DNA of 40,058 nucleotides from an uncultured Hungatella sp. Its GTDB lineage: Bacteria > Bacillota > Clostridia > Lachnospirales > Lachnospiraceae. A program made the position numbers and the translations under genes. A model generated the notes under the pieces. It had not been told where the DNA came from and searched no databases. It worked only from the letters and a program-made list of their open reading frames with translations. The number at the start of each line of letters is the position of its first letter. The stretch's first letter is position 1. This document shows, piece after piece, positions 21,415-29,789 of this stretch. The DNA lies in NCBI GenBank assembly GCA_910579515.1, contig CAJTUV010000032.1, forward strand, positions 1-40,058, given 5' to 3'.

Positions 21415-21461
21415 ACACCATGCTTCTTTCTGCTTTTATAGCAGGAGGAAGCATGGTGTTT
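21413..21461. terminator. Bidirectional terminator between convergent genes
   Basis: AAACACCATGCTTC (21413-21426) pairs with GAAGCATGGTGTTT (21448-21461), with extra inner pairing CTGC/GCAG. It overlaps the stop region of the phosphoesterase and ends four bases before the amidase stop. Confidence 0.9.
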
Positions 21462-21464
21462 TGC

Positions 21465-22187
21465 TTATTGTGTATTGATGTATTCCATGATGCCCATATG
21501 TATCGTCCATGCCAGACGGTCTTGATATTCTTCGGACGCCAGTTTTTTGGCCTCTTTTCGGTTACTTAGGAAACCGCATTCCACAATGACAATAGGCTGT
21601 TTGACATGAAGAAGTAAATAATAGCTGTCGTTGGCCTTGGCTTTTCTTGTGTTTTCCTCCAAGACGAAATCGAAACGCTTTTGAATGATTTCAGCCAGTT
21701 TTTTTCCCTTCTCTGAATTTTTGTAGTAGAAAACCTGGCCGCCGCTTACGGAGGATTCATGATAACTGTTTTGATGGATACTGACTACCAAGACAGGCGC
21801 AGTATCGTTGATCAGTTTACAGCGTGCCCGCATATCAGCCATTTTTTTATTTTTATCCCCTTCTTTATACAAACCTTTATCTTTTTCTCTGGTCATAACC
21901 ACTTGAATGTCAGAAGCCTCTAAATACTGTTTTAGTTTTTCAGCTATTTCCAGGTTAATATCTTTTTCAAGAGAGTCGTCTACACCAATTTTTCCGGGAT
22001 CATTTCCGCCATGGCCGCTATCAATCACAACTACAGGCTTTTTCTCCTTTTTTGGGGCGGCTGTCCCAGAGGTTAAAATGGCTGCCTGGCGAGAAAGGCC
22101 ATATATAAGAACAAAAAGAAGTAGTGTCATAATTGCCTGTGGACCGGGCAAAAAGAAGAAAGGAAAGATTTTGTCCTGTTTTTCCAT
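21465..22187 (-). CDS. cwlD: N-acetylmuramoyl-L-alanine amidase (CwlD-like, amidase_3)
   Basis: A 240-residue zinc amidase that cleaves the bond between MurNAc and L-alanine. In spore formers CwlD makes the muramic-delta-lactam of cortex. An N-terminal membrane segment (about 18-36, IMTLLLFVLIYGLS) anchors or exports it. The catalytic domain has VVVIDSGHGGNDPGKIG (zinc His), NLEIAEKLKQYLE (zinc Glu), VSIHQNSYHE (zinc His) and VECGFLSNRKEAKKLA (catalytic Glu). The total length matches CwlD. The ATG at 22187 follows CAGGAGCAAA. It is a single gene with an extended -10 promoter and is divergent from the Sua5 gene. The cwlD name is likely but not certain; another amidase_3 role is possible. Confidence 0.87.
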   Translation of the reverse strand: MEKQDKIFPFFFLPGPQAIMTLLLFVLIYGLSRQAAILTSGTAAPKKEKKPVVVIDSGHGGNDPGKIGVDDSLEKDINLEIAEKLKQYLEASDIQVVMTREKDKGLYKEGDKNKKMADMRARCKLINDTAPVLVVSIHQNSYHESSVSGGQVFYYKNSEKGKKLAEIIQKRFDFVLEENTRKAKANDSYYLLLHVKQPIVIVECGFLSNRKEAKKLASEEYQDRLAWTIHMGIMEYINTQ

Positions 22188-22217
22188 TATTTGCTCCTGG
22201 ATAAGTTCCGTTATCTT

Positions 22218-22223
22218 AGTATA
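22218..22223 (-). promoter_or_regulatory. Extended -10 box of the cwlD-like gene
   Basis: On the minus strand, TGATATACT: TATACT (complement of 22218-22223) with TG in the extended position, about 30 bases before the start codon. The -35 region is poor. Confidence 0.4.
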
Positions 22224-22260
22224 TCAAGAGGACAGAGAAAAAAGAACTTCCTTCAGGCAG

Positions 22261-22290
22261 TTGCAATCTCTTTCTTATGTGTGGTATGAT
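22261..22290 (+). promoter_or_regulatory. Sigma-A promoter of the Sua5-to-rubredoxin gene run
   Basis: TTGCAA (22261-22266), an 18-base spacer and TATGAT (22285-22290) with TGG in front. It is the only clear promoter before ten closely packed genes. Confidence 0.65.
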
Positions 22291-22327
22291 AAAGAACATG
22301 TTGTTGCATAAGGCAGGAGAGAAAAGT

Positions 22328-23401
22328 ATGAACACAAAAGTGGTAAAAATAGAGAGAGAAAAGATAAACGATCAGATACTGTTGGAAGCTGCACGGATGA
22401 TTCGGGAGGGGCGGCTGATAGCCTTTCCGACAGAGACAGTCTATGGTTTGGGGGCCAATGCGCTGGACCCTGAGGCGGCAAAAAAGATCTATGCAGCAAA
22501 AGGACGGCCTTCTGACAACCCTCTGATTGCCCACATTGCAGGTCCAGAGGATTTACCCCCTTTGGTGGCTAAAATTCCAGATACGGCGAAGCGGCTGATG
22601 GATGCATTCTGGCCCGGGCCATTGACTATTATCTTTCCCAAAAGCAACAATGTTCCTTATGAGACTACTGGCGGTTTGGATACTGTAGCGGTTCGAAGCC
22701 CCAAAGACTGTATCGCCCAAAGGCTGATTCAATTAGCTGGTGTTCCGATTGCAGCTCCCAGCGCCAATACATCAGGGCGGCCAAGTCCTACTTTGGCAGA
22801 ACATGTGTACCAAGATATGAACGGGAAAATCGATATGATTCTGGATGGCGGAGCTGTTGGAATCGGTGTAGAGTCTACTATAATAGATGTGTCTGGCTCT
22901 GTGCCCATATTGTTAAGACCAGGGGCGGTCACCTTAGAAATGCTGGAAGAAACCATAGGGGATGTGGAGCTGGACCAGGCCGTTTTGGGACCTGTCAGCC
23001 AGGGACAAAAGCCAAAAGCACCTGGAATGAAGTATCGTCATTATGCGCCAAGAGCGGAGCTTATTTTAGTGGAGGAAGAAGGGACAGTCAGTGATAAGGT
23101 GATCACAATAATAAAGGAATTGACAGAGGAAAAGTCGAGACAGGGAGCAAAGGTAGGAATTATCTGTACGGATGAAACAGTTTCCCAGTATACGCAAGGA
23201 GTCATTCGAAGCCTTGGCTCCAGAATGAGAGAGGAGACCATTGCCCATAACCTGTTTGCTGTACTACGGGAGTTTGATGAATTAGAGGTAGATTACATTT
23301 TTTCTGAAAGTTTTCCAGAGTCTCATCTTGGTCAGGCTATCAGAAACAGGCTGACAAAGGCCGCTGGCTATCATGTGATAGAGGTTGGAGAAAATAAGTA
23401 A
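22328..23401 (+). CDS. L-threonylcarbamoyladenylate synthase (Sua5/TsaC)
   Basis: A 357-residue Sua5-type enzyme. It makes threonylcarbamoyl-AMP from threonine, bicarbonate and ATP for the t6A37 modification of ANN-decoding tRNAs. The YrdC-like domain (about 1-215) has FPTETVYGLGANAL, AAKGRPSDNPLIAHI, FWPGPLTIIFPK and APSANTSGRPSPT. A linker with PGMKYRHYAPRAEL leads to the C-terminal Sua5 domain (about 235-357), so it is the long form. The ATG at 22328 is chosen because CAGGAGAG lies just upstream; a longer frame from 22277 overlaps the promoter. Its TAA overlaps the next gene's ATG by one base. Confidence 0.95.
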   Translation: MNTKVVKIEREKINDQILLEAARMIREGRLIAFPTETVYGLGANALDPEAAKKIYAAKGRPSDNPLIAHIAGPEDLPPLVAKIPDTAKRLMDAFWPGPLTIIFPKSNNVPYETTGGLDTVAVRSPKDCIAQRLIQLAGVPIAAPSANTSGRPSPTLAEHVYQDMNGKIDMILDGGAVGIGVESTIIDVSGSVPILLRPGAVTLEMLEETIGDVELDQAVLGPVSQGQKPKAPGMKYRHYAPRAELILVEEEGTVSDKVITIIKELTEEKSRQGAKVGIICTDETVSQYTQGVIRSLGSRMREETIAHNLFAVLREFDELEVDYIFSESFPESHLGQAIRNRLTKAAGYHVIEVGENK

Positions 23402-25098
23402 TGAAATTTTTGTTGACGGCTATAAACGCAAAATATATTCATTCTAATTTAGGCGTTCACAGTTTAAAAGCGTATGCGAAGGCACATGGCTGTAAGAATG
23501 ATTTACAGATAGAACTGGCAGAGTATACAATTAACCAGTCGTTAGAAGAGATTTTGCAGGATATCTACTTGCGTAAACCTGGAGCGATTGGGTTTTCCTG
23601 CTATATTTGGAATATTCAGTATGTGATACGGCTGATTCGAAATTTGTCTAAAATATTGCCTGACGTAGATATCTGGCTTGGGGGACCAGAAGTTTCTTAC
23701 TGTGCAAAAGAGGTTATGACAAGAGAGCCTTCTGTCACTGGAATTATGGTGGGGGAAGGAGAGGCGTCTTTTGAAGAGCTGATGACTTTTTACATGCAAA
23801 GTTGTCCAAGAAAAGTGCATAGAAATTCTTTGTCAGAGATTGGAGGAATTGTATTTCGGGATTTATCAGGGAATGTGGTGAAGACAAAGAGCAGACCTCT
23901 TTTGAACTTGGACGACATTCCATTTCCGTATGAAGAGCTGGAGGGGATGGAACATCGGATCATTTATTATGAGAGCAGCAGGGGCTGTCCCTACTCCTGC
24001 AGCTACTGCCTGTCTTCTATTGACAAGAAGGTGCGGTTTCGAAGCTTGGAGCTGGTCAAAAAGGAGCTGGATTATTTTCTGGAACATAAAGTGCCTCAGG
24101 TAAAATTTGTGGACAGGACCTTTAATTGTAAAAAAAGCCATGCATTGTCAATCTGGAGGTATTTGCTGGAACATGACAATGGAATCACCAATTTTCATTT
24201 TGAAATTGCCGCTGACTTGATCGACGAAGAGGAGCTGGAAGTTCTGAAACAAATGAGGCTGGGATTGATTCAGTTAGAGATCGGCGTACAGACCACAAAT
24301 CCTGAGACGATAACAGAAATTAACAGGAAAATGGATTTAACAAAACTAAAAAATGTGGTGACTCATATCAATAGTTTTCAGAATATTCATCAACATCTGG
24401 ATCTGATTGCAGGGCTTCCTTATGAGAATATTGAAAGTTTCAAAAAGTCCTTTGATGAGGTTTATCGGATGAGACCACAGCAGCTTCAGCTGGGGTTTCT
24501 GAAAGTATTAACAGGTTCTCCGATGGCTGAGAGAGCAAAAGAGTACCAGCTTCAATTTCGAGAAGAACCGCCATATGAGGTGCTTTCAACCAGCTGGCTT
24601 AGTTTTGATGATATATTAGAACTGAAGGCAGTAGAAAATATGGTAGAGCTTCACTATAACAGCAGACAGTTTACAGAGACTCTGAAGGAAATGGAGAAAC
24701 ACTGGAAGTCTCCCTATGCCATGTTTGCTGATATCGCCAGATACTATAGAAAAAGAAAGCTGTCAGGAATGAGCCATGGACGCTTGGCGCGATATGAAAT
24801 TTTATTTGAATTTTTGAAGGAATTGAAGGGACAGACAACAAACCAGATGGAACGCTATAGAGATCTTCTTATGTACGATATTTATTTAAGAGAGAATGCG
24901 AAAAGCCGTCCGACATTTGCCAGAAATTTAGGCCCTTATAAACATAAAATCCGTAAGTTCTTTGAAAAAGAGGAGCTGCGGCAAGTCGGTAAAATGGTTC
25001 ATCTGGAGATTATGGGAGACGGAAGCATGGTTTTGTTTGATTACAGAGAGCGGAATCCTCTTACCTATAACGCGAAGGCGGTGAGAGTGGATGAGTGA
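23401..25098 (+). CDS. B12-binding domain radical SAM protein (DUF4080 type)
   Basis: A 565-residue radical SAM protein. The N-terminal 170 residues form a cobalamin-binding Rossmann-like domain beginning MKFLLTAINAKYIHSNLGVH. GFSCYIWN and LGGPEVSY are in the expected places. The radical SAM core has CxxxCxxC at Cys196, Cys200 and Cys203 (RGCPYSCSYCLSS), which binds the 4Fe-4S cluster that cleaves S-adenosylmethionine. FVDRTFNCKK, LIQLEIGVQTTNPETI and DLIAGLPYE follow. The C-terminal 130 residues fit DUF4080. Such proteins are common in clostridia, but the substrate is unknown; methyl transfer is one possibility. Translation is probably coupled to the Sua5 gene (overlapping TAATG), although the two functions are not known to be linked. 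Confidence 0.92.
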   Translation: MKFLLTAINAKYIHSNLGVHSLKAYAKAHGCKNDLQIELAEYTINQSLEEILQDIYLRKPGAIGFSCYIWNIQYVIRLIRNLSKILPDVDIWLGGPEVSYCAKEVMTREPSVTGIMVGEGEASFEELMTFYMQSCPRKVHRNSLSEIGGIVFRDLSGNVVKTKSRPLLNLDDIPFPYEELEGMEHRIIYYESSRGCPYSCSYCLSSIDKKVRFRSLELVKKELDYFLEHKVPQVKFVDRTFNCKKSHALSIWRYLLEHDNGITNFHFEIAADLIDEEELEVLKQMRLGLIQLEIGVQTTNPETITEINRKMDLTKLKNVVTHINSFQNIHQHLDLIAGLPYENIESFKKSFDEVYRMRPQQLQLGFLKVLTGSPMAERAKEYQLQFREEPPYEVLSTSWLSFDDILELKAVENMVELHYNSRQFTETLKEMEKHWKSPYAMFADIARYYRKRKLSGMSHGRLARYEILFEFLKELKGQTTNQMERYRDLLMYDIYLRENAKSRPTFARNLGPYKHKIRKFFEKEELRQVGKMVHLEIMGDGSMVLFDYRERNPLTYNAKAVRVDE

Positions 25099-25819
25099 AC
25101 AGATTCCTCAGTCTTATGTAGCGATTGATCTGGAAACCACGGGACTGAATCCGAAAGAAGATAAAATCATTGAAATAGGCGGGATTTTGGTCAGGGACGG
25201 CGTGGTGGCGAAGGAAAAGGCCACGCTGGTGAATCCCAGAAAAATTTTAAGCGAACATATCAAAGAATTGACAGGAATTGAAGATTCTGAATTGGAACAG
25301 GCGCCTGGGATAGAGGAGATCATAGAAGAGTATCTAAACTTTTGTGAGGACCTGCCGCTCTTGGGACATAACATTATGTTTGATTATCGGTTCTTAAAAA
25401 GAGCAGCAGTGAACCACGGGTTTTTATTTGAGAAAGATGGAATTGACACTTTGACTTTAAGCCGAAAATTCATGCCAGAGGATTTGCCAAAGAATTTGGG
25501 AAGTTCATGCAGTTATTATCATATAAAAACTACCTCGGCACATCGGGCGCTGGCAGATGCTTATGGAGCTCACTATCTTTATCAAAGTATGGCAAAATTG
25601 TATGGAAAAGAGGCAGCCAGGGAGTTTTTTCCAAAAAAATTGATATATAAAGTAAAAAAAGAGCAGCCAGCGTCAAAAAGACAAAAAGAAGTCTTGCATG
25701 AACTGATAAAATATCATAAAATAGAAACAACTGTGCAGATAGAGTATTTATCCAGAAATGAAGTTTCCAGAATGACGGATAAGATTATCTCTCAGTACGG
25801 AAGAATAGTAAAGAGGTGA
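25091..25819 (+). CDS. DEDDh 3'-5' exonuclease (PolC/DnaQ epsilon-like)
   Basis: A 242-residue exonuclease with the DEDDh signature: AIDLETTGLNP (ExoI, D-x-E), LLGHNIMFDYRFL (ExoII Asp) and HRALADAYGAHYL (ExoIII, His and Asp). Its closest named relatives are the proofreading subunit of DNA polymerase III and the exonuclease domain of PolC. It lacks the polymerase part. The C-terminal 60 residues are basic (KKEQPASKRQKEVLHELIKY) and could bind DNA. It starts 8 bases inside the radical SAM gene. A role in DNA repair or nucleic-acid turnover is likely; proofreading by this copy is not certain. Confidence 0.85.
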   Translation: MSEQIPQSYVAIDLETTGLNPKEDKIIEIGGILVRDGVVAKEKATLVNPRKILSEHIKELTGIEDSELEQAPGIEEIIEEYLNFCEDLPLLGHNIMFDYRFLKRAAVNHGFLFEKDGIDTLTLSRKFMPEDLPKNLGSSCSYYHIKTTSAHRALADAYGAHYLYQSMAKLYGKEAAREFFPKKLIYKVKKEQPASKRQKEVLHELIKYHKIETTVQIEYLSRNEVSRMTDKIISQYGRIVKR

Positions 25820-25827
25820 GTACAGTC

Positions 25828-25938
25828 ATGATGGATTTTAATAATAAAAAGACAAGAAAGATCGTATCTTCTATTATTGTAATTCTGTTGGTGCTGGCTA
25901 TGGTGGCGCCTATGGTTTTGGGCGCTATTACATTTTAG
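25828..25938 (+). CDS. Small single-pass membrane protein, Prli42-like
   Basis: A 36-residue peptide. A basic N-terminus (FNNKKTRKIV) is followed by one membrane helix of about 20 residues (SIIVILLVLAMVAPMVLGAI). The shape, KK-x-RK-I-V then an IL-rich helix with AMVAPMVL, recalls the Prli42/DUF4044 mini-proteins that anchor the stressosome in Bacilli. Similarity over such a short stretch is weak evidence. It has a proper ribosome site (AGAGGTGAG) and two adjacent ATGs (25828 and 25831). It lies 8 bases after the exonuclease stop and 31 bases before the VanW gene, so it is almost certainly translated. The orientation would be N-terminus inside the cell. Confidence 0.7.
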   Translation: MMDFNNKKTRKIVSSIIVILLVLAMVAPMVLGAITF

Positions 25939-25969
25939 GTAGCAGTAGGAAGTTTGAGGTGTAAATGTG

Positions 25970-27523
25970 ATGAAGGGAAAATGGTGGATGGGAAAGGTCT
26001 GTACTATGGCCGTTGGTCTGACCTTGTTTTTAGCGGCGGATGTTTGGGCTGAGACGATTCCGAAAGGCATCCATATAGAAGGACAAGATTTAAGCGGCAT
26101 GGATACAGAGGAGGCCAAACAGAAAATAGAAACTTATGTATCTGATATGTCGAAACAATCTGTGGCATTGGAAGTGGCCGATACAAAGGTAGAGACCACA
26201 GCGAGCCAACTGGGTTTTTCTTGGGAGAATACTGGTGTGCTGGAGGATACCATTGCAGAGTATGGCAGTGGAAATATTATTGAGCGGTATTTGAAACAAA
26301 AGGATTTGGAAAACAACCCGGTAGATGTGGAACTGGAATTTAAGATAGATGGCGCGGCGGTATCACGATTTGTGGAAACAGAGTGTCAGCCTTTGATTAA
26401 GGAGGCGGTGGATGCGACCATTGTCAGAGAGAACGGACAATTTATTGTCACTCCTTCACAAAATGGCGTGGCCATTGATTTAGAGGCTACAATTAAGGAA
26501 TTGAAGGAAGAATTAAGCGCAGGACTGGATGAGCCTGTTGTGGTGAAGGCGGCTGTGACAGAATCTGAGCCGGTTAAGACGACAGAACTTCTGTCCTCTA
26601 TTCAGGATGTGCTGGGAACATTTTCTACAGACTTTTCCAGTAGTGGTGCAGCCAGGTCAAAAAATTTACAGGTTGGTTCCGGAAAAATTAACGGTTCTGT
26701 ATTGATGCCCGGAGAGACCTTATCTGGCTATGAGTGTATGCACCCCTTCACGAAGGCAAACGGCTATGCAGCAGCTGGTTCTTATGAGAATGGTCAGGTC
26801 GTGGACAGTATCGGCGGAGGCGTGTGTCAGATTGCCACCACTTTGTATAATGCAGCGCTCTTGGCAGAGATGGAGATCACACAACGCCAGAATCATTCCA
26901 TGATTGTCAGCTATGTGAAACCTTCTAATGATGCAGCCATAGCGGGAACGTATAAAGATATAAAGATTACGAATCCTTATGACACACCAGTTTATATAGA
27001 GGCAGGAACGTCTGGACGAACCCTGACGTTCACGATTTATGGAAAAGAAAGCAGACCGTCAAACCGTACAATTAAGTACGTATCGGAGACCCTAAGCGTG
27101 ATTGATCCTGGCGAACCGATTACCAAGCTAGATCCCTCTTTACAGCCAGGCGCCAGAGTGCGGGTACAGTCCGGCCATAGAGGAATCCGTTCCAGACTGT
27201 GGAAATATGTTTATATTGACGGTGTGGAAACAGAAAAGACGATTCTTCACACAGATACCTATAATGCGTCAAAGGCGATTTATCGGGTTGGACCAGAAGC
27301 TTTGCCGCCGACAGAAGCAATACTGCCCGGAGTACCAGATCCAGGCGTTACAGATCCGAACGCTGGAGGAACTGGCGCCACAGAGCCGGCACAACCGACG
27401 ACGCAGCCGTCGGGACCTATGGCGCCAACGGCGCCGGTACAACCGACGCCCACAGCACCGGCAGAGAGCACAGGCGGGGCAGGGCCGGTACAGCCGTCCG
27501 ATAATCCTGGGGCAGGTGCATAG
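25970..27523 (+). CDS. VanW family protein with PG-binding domains, secreted
   Basis: A 517-residue exported protein. A signal peptide (about 1-28, VCTMAVGLTLFLAADVWA) comes first. Two copies of a peptidoglycan-binding-like domain follow, one starting IPKGIHIEGQDLSGMDTEEA. The VanW domain is at about 225-360, with MPGETLSGYECMHPFTKANG, DSIGGGVCQIATTLYNAALLA and ITQRQNHSMIVSYV. A G5-like segment and an 80-residue Pro/Thr/Gly/Ala-rich tail close the protein. VanW proteins are common in Gram-positive genomes, and their exact function is unknown. ATG at 25970 or GTG at 25967 could be the start; GAGGTG lies in front of both. The gene is in the middle of the 22328-30524 run. Confidence 0.9.
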   Translation: MKGKWWMGKVCTMAVGLTLFLAADVWAETIPKGIHIEGQDLSGMDTEEAKQKIETYVSDMSKQSVALEVADTKVETTASQLGFSWENTGVLEDTIAEYGSGNIIERYLKQKDLENNPVDVELEFKIDGAAVSRFVETECQPLIKEAVDATIVRENGQFIVTPSQNGVAIDLEATIKELKEELSAGLDEPVVVKAAVTESEPVKTTELLSSIQDVLGTFSTDFSSSGAARSKNLQVGSGKINGSVLMPGETLSGYECMHPFTKANGYAAAGSYENGQVVDSIGGGVCQIATTLYNAALLAEMEITQRQNHSMIVSYVKPSNDAAIAGTYKDIKITNPYDTPVYIEAGTSGRTLTFTIYGKESRPSNRTIKYVSETLSVIDPGEPITKLDPSLQPGARVRVQSGHRGIRSRLWKYVYIDGVETEKTILHTDTYNASKAIYRVGPEALPPTEAILPGVPDPGVTDPNAGGTGATEPAQPTTQPSGPMAPTAPVQPTPTAPAESTGGAGPVQPSDNPGAGA

Positions 27524-27525
27524 GC

Positions 27526-28104
27526 ATGAGGCAGATTGTCAGAGAAAGCAGGGGATTCATGAAACCAGGCCAAGATTTGGTGGTTGCCGGATTTGTAGGG
27601 CTGGAAGGTGTAAGGCAGATTGCCAGAGCGCGGGAGAAAGAACTTTGTGGGTGGTTTTCTATCGAATATGTGAGACAAATGCAGACATGTAGCAATGTTG
27701 TATTGGACCAGAATCCAGAGTATTGGAAAGGATTAGGAGCAACTGAATGGGAAATGGCAGGAGAGGGCGGTATTTATACCGCCCTTTGGAATCTTTCAGG
27801 GGCATATATGGCAGGATTTCAAATAGATTTGTACCAGATCCCGGTAAAACAGGAGACGATTGAGCTTTGCGAACGATTTGACCTGGACCCATATCGCCTG
27901 TACTGTGGGAATTGTATGGTTTTGGCAACAGATAATGGCGGGCACATGGTGGAAGCTTTGGCACAGGAAGGAATTGTGTCATCCTGGATAGGGATAGTCA
28001 AACAGGGAGCGGCACGGGAGATTTGCTATGGTCAGGTTCACAGATTTATGGACAGACCAAGAGAAGATGAGCTATACAAAATCTTAAAGAAGGAGATTCA
28101 ATGA
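27526..28104 (+). CDS. AIR synthase-related (HypE/PurM C-terminal-like) protein
   Basis: A 192-residue protein that resembles the C-terminal domain of the PurM/HypE superfamily. Matching features are GEGGIYTALWNLSGAYMAGF, IPVKQETIELCERFDLDPYR and LYCGNCMVLATDN, followed by MVEALAQEGI and IGIV. The ATP-binding N-terminal half of the family is not present in complete form; the first 60 residues (DLVVAGFVGLEGVRQIARAR) are unlike it. It therefore may lack catalysis by itself. No hypE partner or purine gene is adjacent. It starts two bases after the VanW stop and overlaps the Lrp gene by 4 bases. The role is unknown. Confidence 0.72.
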   Translation: MRQIVRESRGFMKPGQDLVVAGFVGLEGVRQIARAREKELCGWFSIEYVRQMQTCSNVVLDQNPEYWKGLGATEWEMAGEGGIYTALWNLSGAYMAGFQIDLYQIPVKQETIELCERFDLDPYRLYCGNCMVLATDNGGHMVEALAQEGIVSSWIGIVKQGAAREICYGQVHRFMDRPREDELYKILKKEIQ

Positions 28105-28586
28105 TGAGAGAGAAAATTCTGGCAGTTATGGAAAAAAACAGCAGAATAGACATTCGGGACCTGGCAGTTCTTTTAGGGGAAAGTGAGGTTTCGGTTGCAA
28201 ATGAAATTGCTCAGATGGAAAAGGAGCATATTATCTGCGGCTACCATACTTTGATTAACTGGGATAATACTAGCGATGAAAAGGTGGTTGCTTTAATCGA
28301 GGTGAAAGTGACTCCTCAGAGAGGGATGGGGTTTGATAAGATTGCAGAGCGAATTTATCAGTACAATGAGGTAAATGCCGTTTACTTGATGTCAGGAGCT
28401 TACGATTTTACTGTGTTTATAGAAGGAAGGACCATGAGAGAAGTTGCTTTGTTTGTATCAGAAAAGTTATCCACTCTGGAATCGGTTTTAAGTACAGCCA
28501 CCCATTTTGTCCTGAAAAAATACAAGGACCATGGGACTGTGCTTGTTCAGGAAGACCAGGATGAAAGGATGTTGATTACCCCATGA
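28101..28586 (+). CDS. Lrp/AsnC family transcriptional regulator
   Basis: A 161-residue regulator of the leucine-responsive family. The N-terminal winged helix (about 1-60) has NSRIDIRDLAVLLGESEVSV then IAQMEKEHIICGYHTLINW, typical of Lrp DNA-binding heads. The C-terminal RAM (ligand-sensing) domain runs from ALIEVKVTPQRGMGF through AVYLMSGAYDFTVFIEG to HFVLKKYKDHG. It presumably forms octamers or similar assemblies and senses an amino acid. It overlaps the AIR-like gene before it and the aminotransferase after it by 4 bases each. A natural guess is that it regulates amino-acid metabolism, including the adjacent aminotransferase. Confidence 0.9.
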   Translation: MMREKILAVMEKNSRIDIRDLAVLLGESEVSVANEIAQMEKEHIICGYHTLINWDNTSDEKVVALIEVKVTPQRGMGFDKIAERIYQYNEVNAVYLMSGAYDFTVFIEGRTMREVALFVSEKLSTLESVLSTATHFVLKKYKDHGTVLVQEDQDERMLITP

Positions 28587-29767
28587 GAAATCCGTTATCA
28601 GATACCATCGTACAGATTGAGCCGTCAGGAATCCGAAAATTTTTTGACATTGTCAGTGAAATGAAAGACGCCATATCTCTGGGTGTGGGAGAGCCGGATT
28701 TTGATACTCCATGGCATGTCAGGGAAGAGGGAATCTATTCTCTTGAAAAGGGACGGACGTTTTATACATCCAATTCAGGACTTAAAAATTTGAGGGAGGA
28801 GATCTGCCGCTACCTTTCCCGAAGGTGTGGACTGACTTACAATCCAGACTCAGAGATTGTGGTTACTGTGGGAGGAAGCGAGGCTATCGACATTGCGCTT
28901 AGAGCCATGCTGAATTCTGGCGACGAGGTTTTGATTCCTCAGCCCTGTTTTGTCTCCTACGTTCCCTGCACGGTGCTCGCGGGTGGAACTCCGGTTGTGA
29001 TTGAGCTGGAGGAGAAGGATCAGTTTCGGTTAACGCCAGAAAAGCTTTTAGAAAAGATTACAGATAAGACGAAAATTTTGATTATGCCTTTCCCCAACAA
29101 TCCTACAGGAGCGGTTATGAGGAAAGAAGACTTGGAGCCAATCGCGAAAATTATAGAAGAAAAGGATTTATTTGTTCTGTCAGATGAGATTTACTGTGAA
29201 CTGACTTATGGAGACAAACGCCATGTATCCATTGCTTCCCTGCCTGGGATGAGGGAGAGGACGGTTCTTATTAACGGATTTTCGAAAGCCTATGCAATGA
29301 CTGGCTGGCGTTTGGGATATGCGGCTGCGCCTCATGTGATTTTGGAGCAGATGCTTAAGATTCATCAGTTTGCCATTATGTGCGCGCCAACTACCAGTCA
29401 GTATGCAGCTGTCAGCGCTATGCGGGACGGAGACAGTGATGTGGAGATGATGAGAGAGTCTTATGACCAGAGAAGACGGTTTGTACTCCATTCCTTTGAA
29501 GAGATGGGGCTTGAGTGTTTTGAGCCCAATGGAGCCTTTTATACCTTTCCAAGTATCAAGCGTTTAGGTATGACTTCTGATGAGTTTGCCAACAGGCTTT
29601 TAAAAGAAGAAAAGGTGGCAGTCGTTCCGGGTACGGCCTTCGGTGCTTGCGGGGAGGGCTATTTAAGGGTTTCTTATGCTTATTCCCTTAAGAATTTAAA
29701 AGAAGCTCTGGGACGCATGGAACGATTTGTAAAAAAGCTGGATACAGAGAGTGGAAATGGGAAATAA
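28583..29767 (+). CDS. PLP-dependent aminotransferase, class I/II
   Basis: A 394-residue fold-type I aminotransferase. It begins with the usual SLGVGEPDFDTPWHV substrate loop. PFPNNPTGAVM and LSDEIYCELTYG sit in the cofactor domain. The Schiff-base lysine is in INGFSKAYAMTGWRLGYA, and an RVSYAYS-type Arg near the C-terminus would bind the substrate carboxylate. It resembles aspartate or aromatic aminotransferases (PatA-like); the amino donor cannot be decided. The ATG overlaps the Lrp stop (ATGA, 4 bases), a strong sign of co-regulation. The 3' end is followed 22 bases later by trmL. Confidence 0.92.
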   Translation: MRNPLSDTIVQIEPSGIRKFFDIVSEMKDAISLGVGEPDFDTPWHVREEGIYSLEKGRTFYTSNSGLKNLREEICRYLSRRCGLTYNPDSEIVVTVGGSEAIDIALRAMLNSGDEVLIPQPCFVSYVPCTVLAGGTPVVIELEEKDQFRLTPEKLLEKITDKTKILIMPFPNNPTGAVMRKEDLEPIAKIIEEKDLFVLSDEIYCELTYGDKRHVSIASLPGMRERTVLINGFSKAYAMTGWRLGYAAAPHVILEQMLKIHQFAIMCAPTTSQYAAVSAMRDGDSDVEMMRESYDQRRRFVLHSFEEMGLECFEPNGAFYTFPSIKRLGMTSDEFANRLLKEEKVAVVPGTAFGACGEGYLRVSYAYSLKNLKEALGRMERFVKKLDTESGNGK

Positions 29768-29789
29768 TGATATATTGCTGGGAGGAACT

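Noticed and set aside
27300..27520. Pro/Thr/Gly/Ala-rich tail of the VanW protein as a possible repeat array
   Set aside because: The stretch is low-complexity and irregular in period. It looks like an ordinary surface-protein tail and not a tandem repeat or CRISPR-like array.
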